Source of the DNA: Niveispirillum sp943370215
GTDB lineage: Bacteria > Pseudomonadota > Alphaproteobacteria > Azospirillales > Azospirillaceae
DNA length: 64,000 nucleotides
Assembly (NCBI GenBank): GCA_943370215.1
Contig: CALRQC020000012.1
Span: forward strand, 1-64,000
Direction of reading: 5' to 3'
The translations under genes were made by a program, and so were the position numbers. The notes under the pieces are model-generated. The model worked only from the letters and a program-made list of their open reading frames with translations, was not told where the DNA came from and ran no database searches. Below, piece after piece: positions 31,713 through 41,407 of this stretch (positions within the stretch are counted from its first letter, which is position 1; every line of letters begins with the position of its first letter).

Positions 31713-32543
31713 ATGAACAGCCTTTCCCCCTGGTCGATGTCCGTCAGTCCGCAAATGCGGATTGCCGCCGGAAGCCTTACGCCGGGTGCTGGTGCAACGG
31801 ATAGTGAGGCGGTGCCGCCGGGCTTGAAACTGGCCTTCCTCCTGGAAGGGAGGCTCGATTTGAATCTCGGGGATGGCCGTGCTGTGTCGGTGGCGGGGCG
31901 GAGCCTGAGCCTGTTCCTGGGGCGGGAGGAATGGCGCCTGGACCATCATTTTCCCACCCAGCCGACATTGCGTTATCTGACGCTGCACCTGGATGCCGGC
32001 ATGGTGGAGGATATGTTGGTGCCGGTTCGGGGTGATGGTGTGGATTACAAATCCGCAGCCCCATCCCCCGCCATGGAAGCCCTGGTCCGGCAGATATTGT
32101 TCCCGCCGCTCCCAGGCATTGCCGGACGGCTTTATCTTGTGGGAAAGGGGTTGGAACTGGCTGGGCTGGCCCTTGACAGGCTCTATCGACAGCGATCGTC
32201 TGTCCCCCCCAGTTTGCTGAGCCCGGTGGAGGTGCAGCGTCTGCAGCAATTGCGGGAATTGTTGGATGCCAACCCGCTGGCCGTCAACAATCTGGCGCAA
32301 CTGGCCCGGCTGACGGCACTGAACCAGCGCAAGATGACCGATGGATTCCAGCAATTGTTCGGCTGCACCATCGCCGAACATATCCGCAACCGTCGGCTGG
32401 CGACGGCGCGCAACATGCTGGAGCAGGGGGCCAGTGTGACACAGGCGGCAGAGGCAGCGGGCTACACGCTGGCCCATTTCACCCACGCCTTCCGCCGTCA
32501 TTTCGGCTTCAACCCCGGCCGGCTGTGCCTGAAGGCCTGCTGA
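31713..32543 (+). CDS. AraC-family regulator (PchR-like) of siderophore uptake
   Basis: The 276-aa protein has a variable N-terminal sensing domain (about 1-165) and a C-terminal double helix-turn-helix (about 180-272: NPLAVNNLAQLARLTALNQR, later TQAAEAAGYTLAHFTHAFRR). The gene sits directly upstream of a siderophore receptor and is preceded by a Fur-like box, as for PchR/AlcR-type activators that sense the ferric siderophore. Its first 59 bases are duplicated at 145-202. Confidence 0.88.
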   Translation: MNSLSPWSMSVSPQMRIAAGSLTPGAGATDSEAVPPGLKLAFLLEGRLDLNLGDGRAVSVAGRSLSLFLGREEWRLDHHFPTQPTLRYLTLHLDAGMVEDMLVPVRGDGVDYKSAAPSPAMEALVRQILFPPLPGIAGRLYLVGKGLELAGLALDRLYRQRSSVPPSLLSPVEVQRLQQLRELLDANPLAVNNLAQLARLTALNQRKMTDGFQQLFGCTIAEHIRNRRLATARNMLEQGASVTQAAEAAGYTLAHFTHAFRRHFGFNPGRLCLKAC

Positions 32544-32608
32544 AAATCACAAATCTTCCTCCCGCCGCCGCAAAGACAGCGGCGCTGCATCCGCCTATAC
32601 GAGCACCT

Positions 32609-32626
32609 GATAATCATTCGCATTTC
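32609..32626. promoter_or_regulatory. Fur-like box upstream of the siderophore receptor
   Basis: GATAATCATTCGCATTTC lies 14 nt before the receptor start codon. Its complement GAAATGCGAATGATTATC is close to the Fur consensus. Confidence 0.6.
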
Positions 32627-32640
32627 AGGGGTTTGTCGCG

Positions 32641-34821
32641 ATGCCTTCCCGCCATCCATCTTGGCTTCAGTCCAACCGCTGGTCGCTTGCCGCCTGTCTC
32701 TGGCTGGTGATGGCATCACCGGGGCTGGCAGCCGATCCGCAGACAAACGACGCGGAACAGAACCAGACGGTGGAGGAGATTGTGGTGACGGCGGCGTTTG
32801 CACGGGGGGCCGCGGTGGCCACCAAGCTGCCCATGCCGCTGTCGCAAACGCCGCAAACCATCAGCATTGTTGACCGGGACCGGCTGGATCAGCAGGCGTT
32901 GGTCAATCTGGATGAGGTGATGGCCAATGTGCCGGGGATCACCGTTCAGCCTGGAACCCGGCTCCGCACAGCCTATTACGCCCGGGGCTTCGTCATCGAC
33001 ACGCTGAATTTCGACGGTATCCCCACCTCCGGCTGGAACGAAGCGGTGAATACGGAGGATATGGCGATCTATGACAGCGTGGAGGTGTTGCGGGGGGCGG
33101 CCGGCCTGATGCAGGGCAGTGGCAATCCGTCCGGCACCATCAATCTGGTGCGCAAGCGACCGGGCCGCGAATTGGCCGCCACTGTCGGCCTGATGCTGGG
33201 GAGCTGGGACAATCGCCGTATCGATGCCGATGTCAGCCTGCCGATCACGACGGATGGCCGCCTGCGGGGCCGGCTGGTTGGCGTGGCGGAGGAACGGGAT
33301 TTCTATTACGGCACGCATCGGCGCAGATATCTGGGCTATGGCACGCTTGAATGGAACCTGAGCCCGGATACGGTCCTGGCGGTCACCGTCAAAAAGCAGG
33401 ATATCGAAGACGAGGGCGCTTTCATGGGCACCCCGCTTTATACCGACGGCTCCCCCTTGGACATTCCCCTGTCCCGTCGGCTCCATGCGGACTGGTCCCG
33501 GCGCGAATGGAACAATACCCAGGCCTTTGTCGAACTGAAACACCGGTTCTGGGATGATTGGGAGGCGAAGGTCGCTTTCTCCCATATCGCCGGTGACAGT
33601 CTGCTGGATTATGCCTCGGCCTATGGCGCGGTGAACAAGGCCACCGGAAAGGGGCCAATCCTTTACGGTGGCGCCTATGATTTCGATAATAAGGAGACTG
33701 ACCTGGATGGCTATGTCTCCGGTGGCTTCAACCTGGCGGGTCGCCGGCACCAGTTGGTGCTGGGGGCGAATTACTGGGATGGCGATACCAGTCAGATCTC
33801 CTACAACCTGCCGGGGCTGATGCAGCCGCTGAACCTGTTTGCGGAAAACCCGGTGACCACACCGGCACCGGTCAGCCGCACCTTTGCCGGTCGCCAGGAT
33901 ACCGGCACGCGCCAATATGGTGGTTACGGCGTGCTGCGGTTCAGTCTGGCTGACCCGGTGAACCTGATCCTGGGCGGACGGCTTAGTTCTTGGCGGACGA
34001 AAACCGACCGGCAGGCGAGCGTGGGCGGGCCGCTGGTGCCGACCGGTGAATATAAGATCGACAATGAATTCACACCTTATGGCGGACTGGTCTGGAAAGT
34101 CGGTGGGCCGTTCAGCCTCTATGGCTCCTATGCCGCCATCTTCACGCCGCAGAATTACCTGACCGCTGACGGTCGGGTGATCGACCCGATGACCGGTTCC
34201 AATTATGAGGCCGGCGTGAAAGCCGATTGGTTTCAGGGGCGCTTGAACGCGTCGGCGGCCCTGTTCCGGGTGATCCAGAATAACCGGGCCCAGGTGGATC
34301 CGGACTATCCCTGTATGGCAGGGGCGACCTGCTATTATGTGGCCGAAGGCAAGGTGCGCAGCCAGGGGATTGATGCCGGCATCGACGGCAAGCTCACCAA
34401 GGATTGGAGCCTGCAGGCCGGATACACCTTCACCGAAACGGTATATCTGCGGGACCGAACCGCGACTGGGGCGGCCAGCAGCAATGAAGGGCAGACCCTC
34501 TCCAGCTTCACGCCAAAGCACATGTTGCGCTTGTGGAGCCATTACCGTCTGCCGGTGCTGGATAGGCGCTTGGGGGTTGGAGCGGGCGTCAACTGGCAGA
34601 GCCGTTTCTACACCAAATCCGGCACGCTGGTGCTGGGTCAGGCGGCCTATGCCACCGTCAACCTGCGCGCCGATTATACGGTATCGGACAATGTGTCCGT
34701 GGGATTGAACGTCAACAACCTGTTCGACAAGCGCTATTTCACGACGCTTAGCAACCCGGCATGGAACAACTGGTATGGCGATCCCCGCAATGTGATGCTG
34801 AGCCTGCGGGTGGGGCTCTGA
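32641..34821 (+). CDS. TonB-dependent ferric-siderophore receptor
   Basis: The 726-aa protein has a signal peptide (about 1-30, ending SPGLAAD), a TonB box VEEIVVTAAF, a plug domain (LPMPLSQTPQTISIVDRDRL, ESVEVLRGAAGLMQGSGNPSG-like region) typical of FpvA/FhuE-type siderophore receptors, and a beta-barrel ending NVMLSLRVGL. There is no STN domain, so it is a plain transporter. Regulation is most likely by the upstream AraC protein plus Fur. The ligand is unknown. Confidence 0.92.
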   Translation: MPSRHPSWLQSNRWSLAACLWLVMASPGLAADPQTNDAEQNQTVEEIVVTAAFARGAAVATKLPMPLSQTPQTISIVDRDRLDQQALVNLDEVMANVPGITVQPGTRLRTAYYARGFVIDTLNFDGIPTSGWNEAVNTEDMAIYDSVEVLRGAAGLMQGSGNPSGTINLVRKRPGRELAATVGLMLGSWDNRRIDADVSLPITTDGRLRGRLVGVAEERDFYYGTHRRRYLGYGTLEWNLSPDTVLAVTVKKQDIEDEGAFMGTPLYTDGSPLDIPLSRRLHADWSRREWNNTQAFVELKHRFWDDWEAKVAFSHIAGDSLLDYASAYGAVNKATGKGPILYGGAYDFDNKETDLDGYVSGGFNLAGRRHQLVLGANYWDGDTSQISYNLPGLMQPLNLFAENPVTTPAPVSRTFAGRQDTGTRQYGGYGVLRFSLADPVNLILGGRLSSWRTKTDRQASVGGPLVPTGEYKIDNEFTPYGGLVWKVGGPFSLYGSYAAIFTPQNYLTADGRVIDPMTGSNYEAGVKADWFQGRLNASAALFRVIQNNRAQVDPDYPCMAGATCYYVAEGKVRSQGIDAGIDGKLTKDWSLQAGYTFTETVYLRDRTATGAASSNEGQTLSSFTPKHMLRLWSHYRLPVLDRRLGVGAGVNWQSRFYTKSGTLVLGQAAYATVNLRADYTVSDNVSVGLNVNNLFDKRYFTTLSNPAWNNWYGDPRNVMLSLRVGL

Positions 34822-34824
34822 CCC

Positions 34825-35262
34825 ATGACGGCCACCATATTTGATCCGCTTGCCCACCTGCTTTTGCTGGAGGGGAGCGGCGCCAGTCTATTGCCCCGCG
34901 ACACGGAGGCATGGCGACGGGTAAACAGGGGTGACGGTCGCGTCTTTGGTGTCAAACAGGCTGTCGACCCCGCTGAACTGCACCCTGACCAATGGGAAAT
35001 GCACCCGCATGGCGATGAGCTATTGCTGTTGATCGACGGCGTTATCGACCTGATCACCAGCGATGGCCGCAATGAACAGCGCCAGCTTCTGCAAAAGGGG
35101 CAGGCCGTCTTGATGCGGCAGGGGACCTGGCATCGGCTGCTGTTGCTGGCACCGTCGACGTTGGCCTTCCTTTCCCCCGTCAGAGGCACCCGGCGGCACC
35201 CGCTGGGCAAACCCTGGCCTACCATGGCTCTGCCGCAAGGAAACGATGATGCTATCGCCTGA
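34825..35262 (+). CDS. Cupin-domain protein of the siderophore locus
   Basis: The 145-aa single-domain cupin has motif 1 about HPDQWEMHPHGDELLLLIDG (His and Glu metal ligands) and motif 2 around LLQKGQAVLMRQGTWHRLLL. It starts 3 nt after the receptor stop and overlaps the next gene by 17 nt. Small cupins in such loci may release iron from, or modify, the siderophore. That is inference. Confidence 0.8.
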   Translation: MTATIFDPLAHLLLLEGSGASLLPRDTEAWRRVNRGDGRVFGVKQAVDPAELHPDQWEMHPHGDELLLLIDGVIDLITSDGRNEQRQLLQKGQAVLMRQGTWHRLLLLAPSTLAFLSPVRGTRRHPLGKPWPTMALPQGNDDAIA

Positions 35263-36490
35263 TGCCCGTCCTTCGCGGCACCCGTTTTTTCTATTCGCGC
35301 TGATTGCCTGCCTTTACACGGCCCAGGGGGTGCCGATGGGATTGGCGGTGGAGGCGCTGCCCAATCTGCTGCGGCGCGACGGGGCGCCGCTGGCCAGCCT
35401 TTCCTTCCTGCCGTTGATCGGGATTCCCTGGATTGCCAAAGTGTTATGGGCGCCCTGGCTGGATAATCACTGGTCACGCCGGCTGGGCCGGCGGCGTAGT
35501 TGGATATTGCCGATGCAGGCGATTATCGCCCTCTCCCTGCTGGCTCTGGCCATGCTTGGTATCAAGGTGGCGACCACGCCGGTGGCTGTCGGTCTGCTGA
35601 TCCTGGCGGCCTTGGCCAGCGCCACACAGGACACGGCAACCGACGGGTTGGCGGCCGAACATATCCCCGCCCATCTGCTGCCCTACGCCAATGGGGTGCA
35701 GGTTGCCTGCACCATGGTCGGCTTTTTTATCGGCGGTGCCGGCATGTTGATCGTCAGCGGGCTGGCGGGCGCGCGTGCGGGGTTGCTGACCATGACAGCC
35801 CTGGTGCTGGCGGGATTGTTGCTGGCCTTGGTCTGGCATGAACCGGCCCGTCAGGTGGCGCGGGACGCGGCTGCCACGCGCCCGCCCGCCAGCCTGCGCC
35901 GTTTCCTGTGGCGCCCTGGCGCCGGGCTTGTGCTGACCATCGCGTTGGTTACCGCTGTCGCGGCCAGTGCCGGCTTCAACCTGTCCAAATTGCTGCTGGT
36001 TGATCGTGGCTGGCCGCTGGAAAAGATCGGTCAACTGGGCATGTCGGGAGGGATTGTGACCGTCACCCTTGGCTGTGGGGGTGGCGCCCTGCTGGTGGCG
36101 AGGTTCGGGGTGTACCGGGTACTGGCAGGGGGGCTGATCTGTGCGGCGGCAAGCATCCTATTATTGTGGCTGTTTGCCGCCATGGATGGGGTGATTTGGG
36201 CCAGCCGGCTGGTCTGGCTGGCAACCTTGCTGGGCGCGCTTGGCAGTGGTGCTGCCTCGGTTGCTGCCATGACGCTGGCCATGCGGTTTGCCGCCGGGGA
36301 TAATCAGGGCGGCACCGACATGACGGCGGTGCAAAGCACCCGCGATCTGGGAGAGATCGCCACCGCGTCAGCCGCCATGGCCCTTGCGGGGGCTGTCGGC
36401 TATGGCACAGCGCTCGCGGCGGCGGCCGTGGTCCCGTTGCTGGGTATCGTGCTGCTGTTCCGCCGGCCATTGCCGACTCACGCTGAATGA
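35246..36490 (+). CDS. RhtX/FptX-type siderophore MFS permease
   Basis: The 414-aa protein has 12 predicted helices and the N-terminal family pattern YTAQGVPMGLAVEALPNLLR, as in the single-protein inner-membrane siderophore importers FptX and RhtX. ATG 35246 has AAGGAA upstream and overlaps the cupin gene. Together with the receptor this gives a complete outer plus inner membrane uptake route for one siderophore, without an ABC transporter. Confidence 0.88.
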   Translation: MMLSPDARPSRHPFFLFALIACLYTAQGVPMGLAVEALPNLLRRDGAPLASLSFLPLIGIPWIAKVLWAPWLDNHWSRRLGRRRSWILPMQAIIALSLLALAMLGIKVATTPVAVGLLILAALASATQDTATDGLAAEHIPAHLLPYANGVQVACTMVGFFIGGAGMLIVSGLAGARAGLLTMTALVLAGLLLALVWHEPARQVARDAAATRPPASLRRFLWRPGAGLVLTIALVTAVAASAGFNLSKLLLVDRGWPLEKIGQLGMSGGIVTVTLGCGGGALLVARFGVYRVLAGGLICAAASILLLWLFAAMDGVIWASRLVWLATLLGALGSGAASVAAMTLAMRFAAGDNQGGTDMTAVQSTRDLGEIATASAAMALAGAVGYGTALAAAAVVPLLGIVLLFRRPLPTHAE

Positions 36491-36523
36491 AGGGCCTTCC
36501 GACCCGCTTTGTCCAGTTGCCGT

Positions 36524-38152
36524 CTACTGGATATCGCCACGGCGTAATTGCCGCCTGAGGTTGTCCTTGGGTATATTCATGCGGGTTGCCCAGGCCCCTG
36601 TACTGCCCGCATGATGGTGCATGAGGTCTTTCACATGGTCGTGCGGAACGTCGCCCGCCATGCGAATAATGGGGGAACGTTCGATCAGCCGGTAGAGGCT
36701 GGTCCGCGAGACGTTGAGCACTGCCGCTGCGGCCTTGATGTTCCATTCGGTTGCTTCAAGCGCGTCAACCAGTTCCGCATCACCGACCGTCGCCGGGTCA
36801 CGGTGCTTCCGAGCCACCGCGGGCTTGGGCGCGGTGGCGGCCTGGGCGCGACCCGCATCTGCCGTGGGCGCTGGCACCGGTGCGGATGCCAACGTCACGG
36901 GCATCCCCAAACGTAGCTGCCGCGCCACCCCCATCAATTCGCGGATATTGCCGGGCCAGGAATGCAGCAGTAGCGGCATGACCTGGCGTGCCGGCAAGGT
37001 GCCAGGATCGCGGATGTCGAGACAGGCCTCTTCCCGGGTCAGGAAATGACGCAGTAGTAGCCCGATATCGACGCGCCGCTCCCGTAGCGGCGCGAGCCGA
37101 ATGACCACGCCTTGCAGACGGTGGCGCAGTGGTTGATTGAAATTTCCTTCCTCCAGCGATCGGTCGGTTGCGGAAATCACCCGAACGTCCGCTGTCTGGT
37201 TCTTGTTATCGCCCAGCCGGCGATATTCCCCACTTTCCAACGCACGCAGCAGCATGGGTTGCATCTCGTCAGGGGTGTCACCGATCTCATCCATGAACAA
37301 AGTAGCGCCGTTTGCCGCCGCGAAAAGCCCCGTCCGGGCCGACGTGGCACCGGTATAGGCACCGGCGGTCGCCCCGAACAACTCCGCAAGGCCCAGGGAT
37401 GGGGACAGGGACGCCATGTTGACGATATGCAACTTCTGCGCGGATCGGTTGCTCAAGGCATGGATGGCGGATGCCACCAGTTCCTTGCCAGTGCCGGTAG
37501 CGCCCGTCAGCAGCACGGGCAGACTGGTCGGTGCCGCTTGCCGGACCAGCGCCCAGACGCGTTGCAATCCCTTGCTGATGCCGATCAGGCCATGCTTCGC
37601 TGCCCCGGTTTGCAAGGGCAGAAGGGTTTCGAATATCGACAGGATGATGGTGTCGGCAAGGCAGATGAGGATGTCCTCGCCCAGTTCGTCGAGGCTGACG
37701 GTCACCGACTGCACGACCGGCCGACCGTTGACCGAAACACTCATGCGGCTGTCCGGCGTTGTAATCTCAAAGCTCCGGGGGGCGATCCGGCGCACTTCTA
37801 TCGGTTGTCTTGATATGTGTCGGTCGCTGAGATTAAAATATTCCTGACGATTTCCGGAAGAGAAATTTGGCTCAAGCCTGCTGACGTGAAACGCATTGTC
37901 GTTATGGAACGACAATGGTGCGGTCATGCCGATCATTTTCGGGTCTGGATGCCAGATAACACCCAAGCATACTATCGTACTTTCCTGTAAACAGGAGCGT
38001 GTTATTCCAAATTCTTCGGGAAGTTCTGTGTCTTCGGTGAGAATATTTTGCATTTTCATGGCATCTGACGCAGTTTCGGGGGCATTTCTTGGAAAGCCAT
38101 CACCGGTGGGAGGAGGACACCACTCAAAATTAGCTGATTTTGCAAAAAACAT
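36524..38152 (-). CDS. Sigma-54-dependent activator with FHA-like N-terminal domain
   Basis: The 542-aa protein has three parts. The N-terminal region (about 85-180) has an FHA-like pattern. The AAA+ sigma-54 interaction domain (about 185-420) has Walker A GATGTGKE (217-224), the sigma-54 contact loop GAYTGA (264-269, Tyr in place of the usual Phe) and Walker B FMDEIGD. A Fis-type HTH (WNIKAAAAVLNVSRTSLYRL) follows near 475-500. The FHA domain would read phospho-threonine. The Ser/Thr kinase encoded divergently 165 nt away is the natural partner. The start is uncertain (ATG at residues 32 or 34 also possible). Confidence 0.88.
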   Translation of the reverse strand: MFFAKSANFEWCPPPTGDGFPRNAPETASDAMKMQNILTEDTELPEEFGITRSCLQESTIVCLGVIWHPDPKMIGMTAPLSFHNDNAFHVSRLEPNFSSGNRQEYFNLSDRHISRQPIEVRRIAPRSFEITTPDSRMSVSVNGRPVVQSVTVSLDELGEDILICLADTIILSIFETLLPLQTGAAKHGLIGISKGLQRVWALVRQAAPTSLPVLLTGATGTGKELVASAIHALSNRSAQKLHIVNMASLSPSLGLAELFGATAGAYTGATSARTGLFAAANGATLFMDEIGDTPDEMQPMLLRALESGEYRRLGDNKNQTADVRVISATDRSLEEGNFNQPLRHRLQGVVIRLAPLRERRVDIGLLLRHFLTREEACLDIRDPGTLPARQVMPLLLHSWPGNIRELMGVARQLRLGMPVTLASAPVPAPTADAGRAQAATAPKPAVARKHRDPATVGDAELVDALEATEWNIKAAAAVLNVSRTSLYRLIERSPIIRMAGDVPHDHVKDLMHHHAGSTGAWATRMNIPKDNLRRQLRRGDIQ

Positions 38153-38317
38153 ACTTTTAGAAACTTACTCCATTTCAGATTTTTCGTGAAGTGCTCATAT
38201 TGACATCATGGAAAAATAGAACTTAAAATATGGCGTACAAGATTTTTGTGAGAGTTTCGTATCGGATTTTAGTATCCTGTGGGCGCTGGAGCACCAGCCT
38301 GCCGCTGGGGGCCACAT

Positions 38318-40492
38318 ATGTTTGCTCAGACCATCGGCAAATACCATATTAACCGGACGATTGGATCGGGTGCATATGGCACTGTGGTGGAGGCGACGGA
38401 CCGCGTTCTCAACCGTACAGTGGCCCTGAAGGTTCTGCGGTCGGGTGGTCCGACTGTCAGCAGCATGAAAACTCATCTGCGGGAGGCACAGGCCCTGGCG
38501 CGGCTGCGGCATCCCAACATCGTGACCATTTTTGATCTGGGCCAGGAGGGGGAGCATACATACCTGGCGATGGAGCATGTGGTGGGGGAATCCCTGGCGG
38601 CCAGGCTGCGCCAGGGTGCCCTCGCTCCGGCGGACGCCCTGGCCATCGCTCGGCAGTTGGCAGACGCTCTGGCCACCGCGCATCAGGCGGGGGTCGTCCA
38701 TGCCGACATCAAACCGGCCAACGTCATCCTGGACCTGGGGTCCAGGCCGCTGCTGGTCGATTTCGGTCTAGCTCGCCTTTCCGGACGTATAGATTCCCAG
38801 GGCACGTTAGGCAGCATGGCCGAGGACGGCATTGCCAATTCCGGCAAGGGCACCCTCAGCTACATGGCACCGGAACTGTTCATTGGCGCCGAACCCGACT
38901 GCCGCTCCGACATCTTTTCCTTCGGTGCGCTGCTGTTCGAGATGCTGAGTGGCCATCGCGCCTTTGCCGCAGCCAATGATGGTGCGGTCATGCAGCGCAT
39001 CATCAATGGACGACCTGACCCGCTGCCGGATCTATGTCCAGGTCTGCCAGCGGATCTCCACTGTCTGGTGGAGCACATGCTGGCTCCGGAACCAACGGCC
39101 CGACCGGCATCAATGGCCCTTGTCCGTGATCGGCTGGACGCGCTGGCGGGAATAGCCCCGGTTAAGGGGCTGCGGCGCTGGCGGCAGCGGTCGGCCGGTC
39201 TGTTGGCGTGGTTGCGGCCCTTTCGCCGGACCATGGTGGTGGCAGGGCTGGCTGGAGGTCTGTCGGCAGCCCTGCTGCTGGCCGCCGGAGGCGACCTGCT
39301 TCCCGACCCGCCGCCCCCCAGCCTGCAATCCATGATTACCGAGGGCATAGGCCAGCTCATTCATTTCCAGGACAAGGGTGCGATCAATGCCGCTGTTGCC
39401 ACGTTTCAGAATGTGTTGTCACGCGATCCGCAGAATGCGGCCGCCACGGCCGGCCTGAGCCTCGCTTTGTTCATGCGCTTTACGGCGCAGCATCCTGACC
39501 CGGTGATCCTGAAGCAGGCCGATGCGGCGGCACGGCTGGCCTTTTCGCTGGACGACCAACTGGCCTTGGCCCATGTCGCTGTCGCTTGGGCGGAGACCCA
39601 TGCTGACAACCGGGCCGCCGCTTATGCCCGGTTCCAATCGGCTCTCACCCTGGAGAAGGGCAATATCCTGGCGCTGGCGGGGTTAGCCCTTCTCTACCAG
39701 CGTGATGGGCGGCTGGATGATGCGATGGCCACCCACCGTGAAGGGATCGAACAGCACCCTGAACAACCCATCTTCTATGACGGTTTGGGTGAGATCCATT
39801 TCAAACGTGCTGAATACGCGCAAGCCGAAGCAATGTTCAGGAAAAGCGTGGAACTGGCGCCCGACAATCCCCTGGGCTACGCCAACCTCAGCGCTGCTCA
39901 GCACATGCAGGGCCGTACCAGCGATGCGGTAATAACCGTGCAGCAAGGGCTGCGAGTTGGCCCCAATCGGGAATTATACAATAATCTGGGCACCTATCTC
40001 TATTTCCTGGGCCAGTATCCGCAGGCGGCGGAGGCGTTTGAGAGGCTGTTGAAGCTGGAAGGCAGCAGCCAGCATTATATGATCTGGGGAAACCTGGGCG
40101 ATGCATATCGTTGGACCGCGGGCAGGGAAGAGGAGGCGCGTAACGCCTACCGTTTGGCGGTGCACCATCTCGAAGCCAAATTGCAGGTTCGGCCCAGTGA
40201 TCCGGAGCTGAACGTCAAGGCCGCCTTGTATCATGCGAAATTGCAGGAGCCGGCGCCAACGCTGGCGGCCCTGGACCGGGCCCTGACCGCCCCGACCCCC
40301 TCCATCCTGTTTGATGCCGCCGTGGCAAATGAAATCCTGGGCCGGCGGGAACAAGCCCTGGCACTGCTTTTGCTGTCGAAGAACGCCGGGTACGCGCAGG
40401 ACGAGATCGACCACGAACCCGAGCTGGCCCGGCTGCGCCTGGACCGGCGTTACCAGCAATCACTCATCGACGGAGAACAGCATGACAAATGA
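38318..40492 (+). CDS. Membrane Ser/Thr protein kinase with periplasmic TPR repeats
   Basis: I take ATG 38318 (GGGGG 6 nt upstream) over GTG 38279, giving 724 aa. The kinase domain (8-270) has GSGAYGTV, Lys38, HADIKPAN with catalytic Asp130 (Ala replaces the usual Arg, a non-RD kinase), DFG 148-150 and MAPE. A transmembrane helix (about 305-325, MVVAGLAGGLSAALLLAAGG) follows. Then come at least six TPR-like repeats (about 350-710, for example FYDGLGEIHFKRAEYAQAEA). It is likely to phosphorylate the FHA/sigma-54 activator in response to an envelope cue sensed by the TPRs. Confidence 0.92.
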   Translation: MFAQTIGKYHINRTIGSGAYGTVVEATDRVLNRTVALKVLRSGGPTVSSMKTHLREAQALARLRHPNIVTIFDLGQEGEHTYLAMEHVVGESLAARLRQGALAPADALAIARQLADALATAHQAGVVHADIKPANVILDLGSRPLLVDFGLARLSGRIDSQGTLGSMAEDGIANSGKGTLSYMAPELFIGAEPDCRSDIFSFGALLFEMLSGHRAFAAANDGAVMQRIINGRPDPLPDLCPGLPADLHCLVEHMLAPEPTARPASMALVRDRLDALAGIAPVKGLRRWRQRSAGLLAWLRPFRRTMVVAGLAGGLSAALLLAAGGDLLPDPPPPSLQSMITEGIGQLIHFQDKGAINAAVATFQNVLSRDPQNAAATAGLSLALFMRFTAQHPDPVILKQADAAARLAFSLDDQLALAHVAVAWAETHADNRAAAYARFQSALTLEKGNILALAGLALLYQRDGRLDDAMATHREGIEQHPEQPIFYDGLGEIHFKRAEYAQAEAMFRKSVELAPDNPLGYANLSAAQHMQGRTSDAVITVQQGLRVGPNRELYNNLGTYLYFLGQYPQAAEAFERLLKLEGSSQHYMIWGNLGDAYRWTAGREEEARNAYRLAVHHLEAKLQVRPSDPELNVKAALYHAKLQEPAPTLAALDRALTAPTPSILFDAAVANEILGRREQALALLLLSKNAGYAQDEIDHEPELARLRLDRRYQQSLIDGEQHDK

Positions 40493-41075
40493 CTCAGAGC
40501 CCAAGCATTACACGCTTAAACTGGCTTTCGATCTGGCGCAAATCAGCACTGCCCTTCGGTTCAATATTATTTATGATAATAATCATCATCCAGCAATGCA
40601 GAAGGTTGGCAGGGCTGCGGGTGGTTACCATTTCCACCCAGGGGACAAGGTCACCATCGAGATTACTGCCTCATTTAACCCCGAGCGATACAGCCCCACA
40701 GACATTTCGATCCAGGATCTGACCCTGGTTTGCGCGCCCGCGAGCAACGCTCATCAGCCCCACCTTTCGCCTTTTGACTCCGAAAGCGCCGGTCTGATGC
40801 TGAAGCACTGGGTTGGTCAAAATGTCGAGAAAGAAGCAGGCCCGATGCGTCCCGCGACCGTGGACCCCAGCCCGAAATTCGTGGTCTTCAAGCGGGATCC
40901 AGCGACCGATGCGTCCGACCCATCCGGGGACCTGACCGTCCGGCCGCATGACGGGCAGTGGCAGATCTCCGGCTTCCTGTCGGTTAAGGTCGCCGCCACA
41001 ACGCATACGGCAGAATTCTGCCGTGTTTTTGAGTTCGACCCCTCCGTCATGGTTGGCAACGGGCTTGGGGGGTAA
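40482..41075 (+). CDS. Uncharacterised 197-aa protein cotranscribed with the kinase
   Basis: ATG 40482 has GGAG upstream and overlaps the kinase stop by 11 nt. It is a soluble, beta-rich looking protein without signal peptide. Visible stretches are YHFHPGDKVTIEITASFNPE and, at the C-terminus, FLSVKVAATTHTAEFCRVFE. I recognise no family with certainty. The general look (inclusion-body/AidA-like small beta protein) is only a guess. It may be a kinase substrate or a target of the neighbouring protease. Confidence 0.7.
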   Translation: MTNDSEPKHYTLKLAFDLAQISTALRFNIIYDNNHHPAMQKVGRAAGGYHFHPGDKVTIEITASFNPERYSPTDISIQDLTLVCAPASNAHQPHLSPFDSESAGLMLKHWVGQNVEKEAGPMRPATVDPSPKFVVFKRDPATDASDPSGDLTVRPHDGQWQISGFLSVKVAATTHTAEFCRVFEFDPSVMVGNGLGG

Positions 41076-41163
41076 TAGCAAGCGATACTTCCCCTGACAG
41101 GGGGCGACGCCGCAATCGTCCCCCATCATTGCCCGCCGCCACGCCGGTTATGACCTTGCGGAC

Positions 41164-41197
41164 ACCCGTTCGGCTTTCTGGTCAAAGCCGAACGGGT
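41164..41197. terminator. Strong 14-bp stem-loop after the kinase operon
   Basis: ACCCGTTCGGCTTT pairs perfectly with AAAGCCGAACGGGT (41164-41177 with 41184-41197), with loop CTGGTC. On the plus strand no T-run follows. On the minus strand the flank is GTGTCCGCAAGG. It probably ends or insulates the kinase transcript. Confidence 0.6.
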
Positions 41198-41232
41198 TCA
41201 CACACGTGGCGAAGGAATGCCATTGGGGGCAG

Positions 41233-41261
41233 ATGTCGGACATGTCGGACATGTCCGACAT
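41233..41261. promoter_or_regulatory. Tandem/palindromic repeat upstream of the pepsin-like gene
   Basis: There are three 9-mers in a row: ATGTCGGAC, ATGTCGGAC, ATGTCCGAC. The last two make a perfect 20-bp palindrome ATGTCGGACATGTCCGACAT (41242-41261). It is positioned 147 nt before the start codon and fits an operator with one extra half site. Which protein binds is unknown. Confidence 0.5.
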
Positions 41262-41407
41262 CATCAAAAATATCCGCGGGGAAACCGCCAGGTCGCGGCA
41301 GGCCTGGGGTTTATCAATGGCACAAGAAATGCTCTTCGCACATCCGGATGCCGGGCCCTTGCCTGTCATCAAGATGAAAAAAGTAAATCTTTTGGCGGAG
41401 ACGAAGA

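Larger units (their letters stand above)
41076..41407. other. Intergenic region with strong hairpin and tandem palindrome
   Basis: 332 bases lie between the 197-aa gene and the pepsin-like gene. The region contains a 14-bp stem-loop (41164-41197) and a triple 9-bp repeat (41233-41261). An open frame 41206-41451 reads through the repeat as MSDMSDMSD but overlaps the next gene and has no recognisable product. Confidence 0.6.

Noticed and set aside
32716..34857. Minus-strand open frame of 713 codons opposite the siderophore receptor
   Set aside because: Antisense shadow: low-complexity composition and no start context, and the sense strand is an unmistakable TonB receptor.
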